From Lachnospiraceae bacterium UBA7110 (GTDB lineage: Bacteria > Bacillota > Clostridia > Lachnospirales > Lachnospiraceae), in NCBI GenBank assembly GCA_002492295.1, contig DKYC01000159.1:1-14530 (forward strand): 14,530 bases of DNA. The letters are read 5' to 3'. Below, one piece after another: positions 5,940 through 12,766 of the stretch. The position numbers were made by a program, and so were the translations under genes. How positions within the stretch are numbered: the stretch's first letter is position 1; the number at the start of each line of letters is the position of its first letter. The notes beneath the pieces are model-generated. The model did not search any database, had not been told where the DNA came from, and saw only the letters and a program-made list of their open reading frames with translations.

Positions 5940-6904
5940 AATTCCCCGTGTTCTTTCATCTGACACATAATCTGCCTTGAAATATTGTTGATTACATCGT
6001 AAAAGTTTCCGTTCATGCTGCAGCCCGCAGCCCTCACATGGCCGCCGCCGCCAAAATACGACGCAATCCTGCTGACGTCAATATACTTGCAGGAGCGCAG
6101 ACTGACCTTATATTCCAAATTGCCCGTTTCATACATGAAAATTGCACACTCCACGCCTTTGATGATACGCAGCTGGTTTACAATACCCTCCAAGTCCTTC
6201 GGCTCGGCATTGTAAAAATCAAGGATTTTCCGGTTAATTGCGCTCACAATACATTTACCGTCCATAAAAACAATACTCTCCAAAAGCGCCCTGCCCAAAA
6301 GCTGATTCTGAACATACGTTTTTTCATAAAAAGTTTTATCAATGACATCCGGAAAGTCAAAACCGTATTCAATCAGCTCCGCCGCTGTCCGTAATGTTTT
6401 TGGGGAAGTATTGGAATACTTAAAAATTCCCGTATCATGAATAATCCCTATGTAGACAGCCTTCGCAATTTCCTCATCCATATAGCTTTTGTCAATCAGC
6501 TCATAGACAAGCTCCGCTGTGGAGCTTAAGCCCGGCACAACGTAGTTTACATCACCGCACCCGCCTACATTACTCACATGATGGTCTATATTGATGCGTT
6601 TTTTCGCGCCTTCAAAGAGCGGCTGCGCCTTGCCAAGCCTTGACTGCTCACAGTCAAGTGCGATAAACACATCCGGCACAGCTGCCTGGAAACTGCTGTC
6701 AATACAGTCAAAACCCTTGATGCATTGAAATACCTCCGAAGGCTCCTCCAGGCAAAGCGTAACCTCCCTGTCCGCAAGTGCCTTCTTCAGATAAAGATAC
6801 ATTGCCAGACAGGAACCCACACAGTCCCCGTCAGGTCTGACATGCCCTGAAATAACAATGCTTTTTGCATCCTTACATTCTTCTAACAGATTTATTTTTT
6901 CCAC
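5936..6904 (-). CDS. nrnA: DHH/DHHA1 phosphoesterase, NrnA-type oligoribonuclease / pAp phosphatase
   Basis: A 322-residue cytoplasmic enzyme. NrnA proteins degrade 2-5-mer RNAs and dephosphorylate 3'-phosphoadenosine 5'-phosphate. The DHH domain motifs are intact: HVRPDGDCVGS (21-31) with metal-binding Asp25 and Asp27, Asp84 in ALDCEQ, the DHH triad at 107-109 and Asp157 in IHDTG. The C-terminal DHHA1 substrate-binding domain has GGGGHVRAAGC at 285-295. The start is GTG (6902-6904), preceded by AGGG at about 7 bases. It sits 35 bases after rbfA and overlaps truB by four bases (ATGA). A DHH gene between rbfA and truB is a common clostridial arrangement. Assignment to NrnA rather than another DHH member rests on this context and length. 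Confidence 0.92.
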   Translation of the reverse strand: MEKINLLEECKDAKSIVISGHVRPDGDCVGSCLAMYLYLKKALADREVTLCLEEPSEVFQCIKGFDCIDSSFQAAVPDVFIALDCEQSRLGKAQPLFEGAKKRINIDHHVSNVGGCGDVNYVVPGLSSTAELVYELIDKSYMDEEIAKAVYIGIIHDTGIFKYSNTSPKTLRTAAELIEYGFDFPDVIDKTFYEKTYVQNQLLGRALLESIVFMDGKCIVSAINRKILDFYNAEPKDLEGIVNQLRIIKGVECAIFMYETGNLEYKVSLRSCKYIDVSRIASYFGGGGHVRAAGCSMNGNFYDVINNISRQIMCQMKEHGEL

Positions 6905-6939
6905 AATAATCCCTACCCTTATAAATTATAATTCAAATC

Positions 6940-7326
6940 CTAATCCTCGCCCGTCTCCACGTGCCTTGCATCGTCCTCCCGGTTGATTTCATCAATCTTT
7001 TTGGTCATCGACACACCATACGCGATAGACTGGTCTAATATAAACTTTATTTCCGGCGTATTCCTCATGTTTATCTTCTTTGCAAGAAGACTCCGGATAT
7101 AGCCTTCGGCGCTCCTTAAGCCCGCAATTGTACTGTTCTGCGCCTCCTCATCCCCGAGCACGCTAATCCACGCCTTACAGGTTTTTAAATCGGGCGCCAC
7201 CTCCACGGTAACAACGGAAGTCATCGGATGAATCCGCGGATCCTTAATCTCACTTCGGATAATCTCCGCAAGGACACGATGCACTTCACCGTTTACCCGT
7301 GTATTTTTCACGCTGTTTTTTCTCAT
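6940..7326 (-). CDS. rbfA: 30S ribosome-binding factor RbfA
   Basis: A 128-residue KH-like protein that binds the small subunit and helps mature the 5' end region of 16S rRNA, with a role at low temperature. The translation shows the RbfA pattern: basic start with RVNGEVHRVLAEIIRSEIKDPR, the VTVEVAPDLKTCKAWISVLG strand-helix segment and the RNTPEIKFILDQSIAYG segment. The ATG (7324-7326) overlaps the infB TGA as ATGA, so translation is probably coupled. The acidic tail after about residue 112 is short. Length is normal. Confidence 0.96.
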   Translation of the reverse strand: MRKNSVKNTRVNGEVHRVLAEIIRSEIKDPRIHPMTSVVTVEVAPDLKTCKAWISVLGDEEAQNSTIAGLRSAEGYIRSLLAKKINMRNTPEIKFILDQSIAYGVSMTKKIDEINREDDARHVETGED

Positions 7327-10238
7327 GAACGCGGTACCTCCACCATAATATATGCCTCTACAATATCAAGCTCCTGCATACTGTCAAAGCCCTCAAATAC
7401 AAGTCCGCACTCAAATCCCGCACGAACCTCCTTCACATCATCCTTAAAACGCTTAAGCGATGCAAGCTCACCCTCGTAAATCTGCTCACCCTCACGGGTA
7501 ATCCGGATTTTACAGCCTCTTTGGAAGATACCGTCAAGCACATACGAGCCTGCAATATTTCCCACTGCCGAAGCCTTGAAAATCTGTCTTACCTCCGCAT
7601 GACCGATAACCTTCTCCTCAAAAACAGGATCCAGCATACCCTTCATTGCCGCCTCAATGTCCTCGATTGCCTGATAAATGACCTTATACAGTCTTACATC
7701 AACACCCTCACGCTCTGCCGTAGCCTTCGCCTGCGCGTCGGGACGCACATTAAATCCGATGATAATCGCATTCGACGCCGATGCCAAAATGACATCCGAC
7801 TCATTGATTGCGCCGACACCGCCATGAATGCATTTTACGACAACCTCCTCATTCGAAAGCTTCACAAGACTCTGCTTGACTGCCTCCACGCTACCCTGCA
7901 CATCTGCTTTGATAATTAAGTTCAATTCTTTCAGATTACCTGCCTGTATCTGTGAGAACAAATCGTCAAGCGACATCTTCGCCTTTGTGTCCTCCAACAG
8001 CTTCTCCTTGTTCTGTGCGACAAAGGTTTCCGCATAATACTTCGCCTCTTTGTCATTTTCATGCGCGATGAAAATTTCCCCCGCATTCGGCACATCGCCA
8101 AGTCCGAGAATTTCCACCGGTGTTGAAGGACCGGCTTCCTTTACCCGTCTGCCCTTGTCGTCAACCATCGCGCGCACTTTACCGCTTGCCGCGCCCGCTG
8201 AGACAAAATCGCCAACCTTTAACGTACCCTTCTGCACCAAAATCGTCGCAACGGGACCGCGTCCCTTGTCAAGCTCTGCCTCAATGACAAGACCTCTCGC
8301 ACGCCGCTTTGGATTTGCTTTCAGCTCAAGCACCTCTGCCGTCAGAAGAATCATTTCAAGAAGCTGCTCAATTCCTTCCCCACTCTTTGCGGAAACAGGC
8401 ACAAACACTGTGCTTCCGCCCCAGTCCTCGGAAATCAGCTCGTACTCCGTAAGCTCCTGCTTTACACGGTCAATATTGGCTCCCGGTTTATCTATCTTGT
8501 TTACGGCAACAATAATCTCAATTCCCGCCGCCTTTGCATGGTTAATCGCCTCCACCGTCTGCGGCATGACACCGTCGTCCGCCGCCACGACAAGAATCGC
8601 GATATCCGTAGAATTTGCGCCACGCATACGCATCGCCGTGAATGCCTCATGTCCGGGCGTATCCAAAAACGTAATCTTCTGGTCATTGATATTGACCGTA
8701 TAGGCACCGATATGCTGCGTGATACCGCCTGCCTCCTTATCCGTCACATTCGTCTTTCTGATTGCGTCAAGAAGCGAGGTCTTACCATGGTCAACATGAC
8801 CCATAACACAGATTACGGGCGGTCTTGGAACCATTAATGCCGGATCTTCCTCACTCTCCTTTAAGAGCTCCTCAATCACGTCAACCTTGACCTCCTGCTC
8901 GCAGAGAATTTCATACTCCATTGCGATATTCTCCGCCGTCTCATAGGTAACCTCCTGATTGACCGTTACAATCTGTCCCTGTAAGAAAAGCTTCTTTACA
9001 ATAGCGGACGGCTGTATCTTCATTTTTTCCGCAAGCTCTTTGATTGTAATCTTCTCCGGAAGCGTAATGACCTTAATCTGCTCCTCAACCTTATCAACTG
9101 GCTTTTTCTCCGGTTTAATAAACTTGCCGGGCTTATTTTTGCCCTTTCCGCTCTTAACCGCATCGTCGTCTTCCTCGTACATAAAGTCCTTGCGGTTTCT
9201 CTTATCCTTTTCCTGACTAATCCTGCGTTTCTCCTCGTCCCGATGCTTCTCCGCATCCTTTACGGGACTCTCCGGTACAAAACCGTTATTCTTTCCGGAA
9301 CCCTTCCCGGAAAAGCCGCCGCGGTTGTCACGTCCACGCTCACTGTCACGTCCGCCGTTAAAGCCCTGTCCCGGTCTGCCACCCTGATTGTCACGTCTGC
9401 CGCCGCTAAAACCCTGTCCGTCACGGCGCTGTCCGCTTCTGTTATTATCCCGGTTATTCTCCCTTTGCCCGTCGCGGCGCTGTCCGCCTTTGTTATCGCC
9501 GCGGTTGTCTGTACGGTTGCCGTCCCTATTATTCTCTCTATTATTTTCTCTACTATTCTCTCTTTGTCCGTCACGGCGCTGTCCGCCTTTGTTATCGCCG
9601 CGGTTGTCTGTACGGTTCTCCGCATGGTTCTCTGTTTTAGCCTCTACCCGGTTCTCCACACGGTTCTCTGTCTTTACCTCACCCGCCGCTGCCGCAGGCT
9701 TTTCCGCGGCAACCTGCGGCTTCACTTCCGATACCGGCTTTGGTGCCTCCTGTACGGGCACAGGTTTTACAGGCTCCGCAACAGGCTTTGATACCTCCTG
9801 CACGGATGCGGGGGGCTGCGCCGGCTTTACCGCAACTGCAGGTTTAGGTGCGTTTGCGGACTCTGCCTTTTTCTCAACCGGACGCGCGGGCTTCCTTGGA
9901 ATCTGCGCCCCCTTCATTCTCGAATTATCGGGATTGCTCACGAAAATAATGCTCTTCTTCTTTTTCACAGGAGCCGGCTTTACCGCTTCCGCTGTCTTCC
10001 CCTGTGCCGGCTTTTCCGCAGCTTTCACTGCCTCTGCAGGCTTTGATGCCTGTGCTGCCTTTATCTCCGCAGGTTTTTGGGATTCCTTCATTGCTTTTTT
10101 TACTTCCTCGATTTGTTCGTCCTCCAACACACTCATGTGACTTTTTACCTCGATACCTTTACTTTTTAATACGGTAAGGATTTCCGCGCTCTTTACGCCG
10201 AGCTCCTTCGCAAGATCATACACTTTCATTTTTGCCAT
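7323..10238 (-). CDS. infB: Translation initiation factor IF-2
   Basis: GTPase that brings fMet-tRNA to the 30S subunit and promotes subunit joining. The 971 residues hold an N-terminal IF2_N fold (about 4-52), a long Lys/Ala/Pro-rich and then Arg/Gly/Asn-rich linker (about 53-350), a second IF2_N module (about 392-450), the G domain with GHVDHGKT (480-487), DTPGH (526-530), NKID (580-583) and SAK (616-618), then the domain II, III and IV regions. All GTPase motifs are intact. The ATG at 10236-10238 follows GGAAAGGG at about 12 bases; an ATG three codons on is also possible. The linker contains an exact 21-residue repeat (208-228 and 241-261). It is 40 bases after ylxQ and overlaps rbfA by four bases. 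Confidence 0.98.
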   Translation of the reverse strand: MAKMKVYDLAKELGVKSAEILTVLKSKGIEVKSHMSVLEDEQIEEVKKAMKESQKPAEIKAAQASKPAEAVKAAEKPAQGKTAEAVKPAPVKKKKSIIFVSNPDNSRMKGAQIPRKPARPVEKKAESANAPKPAVAVKPAQPPASVQEVSKPVAEPVKPVPVQEAPKPVSEVKPQVAAEKPAAAAGEVKTENRVENRVEAKTENHAENRTDNRGDNKGGQRRDGQRENSRENNRENNRDGNRTDNRGDNKGGQRRDGQRENNRDNNRSGQRRDGQGFSGGRRDNQGGRPGQGFNGGRDSERGRDNRGGFSGKGSGKNNGFVPESPVKDAEKHRDEEKRRISQEKDKRNRKDFMYEEDDDAVKSGKGKNKPGKFIKPEKKPVDKVEEQIKVITLPEKITIKELAEKMKIQPSAIVKKLFLQGQIVTVNQEVTYETAENIAMEYEILCEQEVKVDVIEELLKESEEDPALMVPRPPVICVMGHVDHGKTSLLDAIRKTNVTDKEAGGITQHIGAYTVNINDQKITFLDTPGHEAFTAMRMRGANSTDIAILVVAADDGVMPQTVEAINHAKAAGIEIIVAVNKIDKPGANIDRVKQELTEYELISEDWGGSTVFVPVSAKSGEGIEQLLEMILLTAEVLELKANPKRRARGLVIEAELDKGRGPVATILVQKGTLKVGDFVSAGAASGKVRAMVDDKGRRVKEAGPSTPVEILGLGDVPNAGEIFIAHENDKEAKYYAETFVAQNKEKLLEDTKAKMSLDDLFSQIQAGNLKELNLIIKADVQGSVEAVKQSLVKLSNEEVVVKCIHGGVGAINESDVILASASNAIIIGFNVRPDAQAKATAEREGVDVRLYKVIYQAIEDIEAAMKGMLDPVFEEKVIGHAEVRQIFKASAVGNIAGSYVLDGIFQRGCKIRITREGEQIYEGELASLKRFKDDVKEVRAGFECGLVFEGFDSMQELDIVEAYIMVEVPRS
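9456..9617 (-). repeat. In-frame 99-base-period repeat in the IF2 linker
   Basis: Two 63-base copies, 9555-9617 and 9456-9518, are nearly identical at the base level and encode the same 21 residues containing TDNRGDNKGGQRRDGQ. They are offset by exactly 99 bases (33 codons), so the reading frame is kept. Shorter GQRRDGQ units follow to about residue 275. This looks like recent tandem duplication inside a disordered linker. Confidence 0.85.
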
Positions 10239-10278
10239 ATTTTCTCATACCCTTTCCAAACGCAAATTCGTATTGTTA

Positions 10279-10608
10279 TCAATCTGCTGCAGAATCAAGC
10301 TCTTTTCCAGCCTGCTCCAATTTCTCCGATATCGCTTTCGCAAAATTTTCGTCCGTAACTGCAAGTGAGGCGCGCATCGTTTTTCCAACCGCGCATCCAA
10401 GCTCCTGCTTCGTGCCGCAAAAGCATTTTGGCACCTTATAGAACTTACACATATTGGAAAACAGTTTCTTTGTATTGTCCGAAGCGTCCTCGGACACTAA
10501 AACGAGCTGCGCCTGACCGCCCTTTACACTCTTTTCTGTGGAAAATTCCCCGCTTACCACTTTACCTGCCTTCATCGCCATTCCCAGCATTGCGTACACT
10601 TTTTTCAA
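10279..10608 (-). CDS. ylxQ: L7Ae/L30e-family RNA-binding protein YlxQ
   Basis: A 109-residue protein of the L7Ae/L30e/S12e fold, a family that binds kink-turn RNAs; the precise role of YlxQ is not established. The start is LGMAMKAGKVVSGE, the family signature, followed by QLVLVSEDASDNTKK and the central CKFYKVPKC and GCAVGK segments. The best start is TTG at 10606-10608, because AAAGGAG (10619-10625) lies 10 bases upstream; the ATG at 10588-10590 would be 28 bases from it and remove the conserved first residues. This start lies inside ylxR, giving a 47-base overlap in a different frame. It is co-transcribed with nusA and infB. Confidence 0.92.
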   Translation of the reverse strand: MKKVYAMLGMAMKAGKVVSGEFSTEKSVKGGQAQLVLVSEDASDNTKKLFSNMCKFYKVPKCFCGTKQELGCAVGKTMRASLAVTDENFAKAISEKLEQAGKELDSAAD

Positions 10609-10867
10609 ATATCCCTATCTCCTTTGTCAGACTGTCATAGATTTCATCGTCTATCTTCATTTTAAATGACCGCTCAAGTCCCTTGGACCGTTTCGCCTTT
10701 TTCAGGCACTCTGCATTCGGACATATGTAAGCGCCTCTGCCATTTTTCCTTCCCGTCGCATCCAAAAGGATTTCCCCCTCCTGCGTGCGGAGAATACGCA
10801 GCAACTCCTTTTTGCTTTTCATCTCACCACAGCCTATGCATTGTCTCATCGGAATTTTTTTTGCCAT
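10562..10867 (-). CDS. ylxR: YlxR / RnpM-family RNA-binding protein
   Basis: A 101-residue basic protein of the YlxR (DUF448) family; the Bacillus protein has been linked to RNase P RNA and renamed RnpM. Seen here: MRQCIGCGEMKSKKELLRI at 7-25 with the paired Cys, then GRKNGRGAYICP with further Cys, and a Lys-rich KKAKRSKGLERSFK segment, all typical of the fold. The ATG follows the nusA TAA directly (TAAATG), and its ribosome site (GAGGAG) is inside the end of nusA, so translation is probably coupled. The final 15 codons overlap ylxQ and are the least conserved part. Confidence 0.93.
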   Translation of the reverse strand: MAKKIPMRQCIGCGEMKSKKELLRILRTQEGEILLDATGRKNGRGAYICPNAECLKKAKRSKGLERSFKMKIDDEIYDSLTKEIGIFEKSVRNAGNGDEGR

Positions 10868-12100
10868 TTACCCTAAAGTCTCCTCTTCCTCTACTTCTTC
10901 AGGTTTATCCGCATCAGACTCCCCTTCCTCATACGCTTCCCCGTATTCAGACTCGTCATACCCGTCTTCCTCATACTCGCCTTCCTCATACTCTTCCTCA
11001 TAGTAGACGTCTCCATCCTCGTCATACATATAGTCCTCATACCGGAAACCTTCCGCATCCTTTGCCTGCGTCTCTGACTTGATGTCAATCTTATATCCCG
11101 TAAGCCTTGCGGCAAGCCTTGCGTTCTGTCCTTCCTTACCGATTGCAAGCGAAAGCTGGTAATCTGGCACGACAACCTTTGCCGTCTTTTCATCCGGGTC
11201 CGCAAACACCGCAACAATCTTGGCAGGGGAAAGGGCATTTTGGATAAAGTTTCCGGGGTTTTCATCCCAGTTTACAATATCAATCTTCTCCCCGCGCAGC
11301 TCCTCGACAATTGCGTTCACCCTCGCGCCGTTCATACCGACGCACGCGCCGACCGCGTCAACATTCGGGTTATTTGTCTTTACCGCAAGCTTCGTACGGC
11401 TCCCCGCCTCACGCGCAATACTCATAATCTCGACCGTACCGTCCTTAATCTCCGTAACCTCCGCCTCAAAAAGCCGCTTTACAAGCTCCGGATGGGTACG
11501 GCTTACCATAATCCTCGGTCCCTTAGGAGTGTTCTTAACTTCAAGGATATATACTTTAATGCGTTCCGTGGGTTTAAATTCCTCTCCCTTTACCTGTTCC
11601 GCCTCATTCAGGATTGCATCCGCCTTTCCTAAATTGATGCTGATGTTCCTGCCCACATAGCGCTGCACAATTCCCGTCACCACGTCCTTTTCCTTCTCAA
11701 AGAACTGATTGTACACGACGCTTCTCTCCTCCTCGCGGATTTTCTGCAAAATAACATTCTTTGCGTTCTGCGTGGCAATCCGTCCGAATTCCTTTGACTT
11801 AATCTCCACGTTGATGGTATCCCCAATCACCGCGTTTTTGGAAATATTGATTGCATCGTCAATACAAATCTGCGTAACATCGTCCTCCACCTCGTCAGGT
11901 GACGCCACAATCTCCTTTGTGGCATACACAAGAAAGTCGCAAGTCTCCCTGTCAATCTGTACCGTAACATTGTCAGCCTTTCCAAAATGGTTTTTGCAGG
12001 CAGTCAGAAGTGAATTCTCAATCGCTTCAAAAAGCGTTTCCTTGCTGATTTCCTTTTCCTTTTCGAGAATGTTGAGTGCTTCCATTAATTCCTTGTTCAT
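10868..12100 (-). CDS. nusA: Transcription termination/antitermination factor NusA
   Basis: Binds RNA polymerase and RNA, promoting pausing and intrinsic termination or antitermination. The 410 residues contain the N-terminal polymerase-binding domain (about 1-125), an S1 domain (about 135-200, GIVQRYVGRNISINLG) and tandem KH domains (about 205-345) with GACVGMNGARVNAI and AIGKEGQNARLAARLTG. It lacks the C-terminal acidic repeats of the E. coli protein, as is normal in Firmicutes. Instead, after the KH domains there is a 63-residue tail (348-410) with 32 Asp/Glu and 10 Tyr. The ATG at 12098-12100 follows AGGAGGG at 9-10 bases. It is the second gene of the operon, 34 bases after rimP. NusA may feed back on the leader hairpin at 12624-12654. 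Confidence 0.98.
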   Translation of the reverse strand: MNKELMEALNILEKEKEISKETLFEAIENSLLTACKNHFGKADNVTVQIDRETCDFLVYATKEIVASPDEVEDDVTQICIDDAINISKNAVIGDTINVEIKSKEFGRIATQNAKNVILQKIREEERSVVYNQFFEKEKDVVTGIVQRYVGRNISINLGKADAILNEAEQVKGEEFKPTERIKVYILEVKNTPKGPRIMVSRTHPELVKRLFEAEVTEIKDGTVEIMSIAREAGSRTKLAVKTNNPNVDAVGACVGMNGARVNAIVEELRGEKIDIVNWDENPGNFIQNALSPAKIVAVFADPDEKTAKVVVPDYQLSLAIGKEGQNARLAARLTGYKIDIKSETQAKDAEGFRYEDYMYDEDGDVYYEEEYEEGEYEEDGYDESEYGEAYEEGESDADKPEEVEEEETLG

Positions 12101-12134
12101 TTTTCCTTAACCCTCCTATGATTTAAAAAGCAAT

Positions 12135-12611
12135 CTAAAAGTCCAATGTAAGCCTGATAATCGCGATGTCAGACTTTGCAAAGACCATATCCTTTATCCC
12201 GGAATTATTTTTTATTTCTATCGTGACAGTATCCTTATCATATGCTTTAAGAATCCCGATAAACTCCTTCTGCCTTTCAATCGGCTTATAGGTCTTTACC
12301 TCAACCTCATCCCCCAGGCTCTTCTCAAAATGCCTGTCTTTTTTCAACGCCCTTCCAAGTCCCGGACTCGACACCTCCAAAATATACGCATCCGGAATAA
12401 AGTCCTCCTCGTCAAGCTTTGCCGAGAATACCCGGCTCACATTCTCGCAGTCATTGATATTCACGCCGTCCGGCTTATCAATATAAGCCCGCAAATACCA
12501 CTCGCTTCCTTCCTTCACATACTCCACGTCATAAATTTCGCAGCCGTTTTCCTCCACAATCGGCGCAAGAAGCGCTTCCGCACGTTCCTCATAAGAATCT
12601 TTTTTTGCCAT
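12135..12611 (-). CDS. rimP: Ribosome maturation factor RimP
   Basis: A 158-residue factor needed for early 30S assembly. The family pattern is clear: the N-terminal domain with GCEIYDVEYVKEGSEWYLR, DCENVSRVFSAKLDEE and YILEVSSPGLGRAL (about residues 76-89), then the Sm-like C-terminal domain with EVKTYKPIERQKEFIG. Length is normal. The ATG at 12609-12611 follows GAGGTG at about 5 bases. It is the first gene of the nusA-infB operon, with a promoter at 12684-12712 and a terminator-like hairpin in the leader. Confidence 0.96.
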   Translation of the reverse strand: MAKKDSYEERAEALLAPIVEENGCEIYDVEYVKEGSEWYLRAYIDKPDGVNINDCENVSRVFSAKLDEEDFIPDAYILEVSSPGLGRALKKDRHFEKSLGDEVEVKTYKPIERQKEFIGILKAYDKDTVTIEIKNNSGIKDMVFAKSDIAIIRLTLDF

Positions 12612-12623
12612 CTGCCCACCTCA

Positions 12624-12654
12624 TAACAAAAGAGTGAACTCGCAAGCCCACTCT
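12624..12654 (-). promoter_or_regulatory. Attenuator-like hairpin in the rimP-nusA leader
   Basis: In the transcript, a 10-pair stem (arms 12645-12654 and 12631-12640, two G-U pairs) closes a four-base loop, TGCG, and is followed at once by TTTTGTT. This is the form of an intrinsic terminator, placed about 45 bases after the start of transcription and just before the rimP ribosome site. It may set operon output or respond to NusA. A rimP leader RNA has been described in other bacteria; I cannot tell whether this is related. Confidence 0.6.
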
Positions 12655-12683
12655 CTATCATCTAATATTATTCAACTTCGTTT

Positions 12684-12712
12684 ATTATAACACTTTCTTA
12701 TGTAAAATGCAA
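12684..12712 (-). promoter_or_regulatory. Promoter of the rimP-nusA-infB operon
   Basis: On the minus strand TTGCAT (12707-12712), a 17-base spacer and a perfect TATAAT (12684-12689). The start would be near 12677, giving a leader of about 65 bases. Just upstream is an AT-rich perfect palindrome, AGTTTTTT-C-AAAAAACT (12714-12730). Confidence 0.82.
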
Positions 12713-12766
12713 TAGTTTTTTCAAAAAACTTCCATTTTCGGGAATTTTCCAAAAACCGCCTCCGCT

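Noticed and set aside
5940..5966. GTG start nine codons upstream for truB
   Set aside because: It lies well inside nrnA and adds residues before the conserved start; the ATG gives the common ATGA coupling.
8050..8703. Plus-strand ORF of 217 codons
   Set aside because: Antisense to the conserved GTPase part of infB; no recognisable protein and no promoter.
9456..9617. Repeated sequence as a possible CRISPR or mobile-element repeat
   Set aside because: Only two long copies, in frame within infB, encoding the same peptide; there are no spacers and no nearby cas or transposase genes.
9388..10140. Plus-strand ORF of 250 codons with many Ser, Cys and Phe residues
   Set aside because: It lies wholly antisense to the linker of infB, a certain gene; the composition is what the reverse of Lys/Ala/Pro/Arg codons gives, and it has no credible start signal or domain.
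11220..11660. Plus-strand ORF of 146 codons
   Set aside because: Mirror image of the NusA KH/S1 coding region; no independent support.
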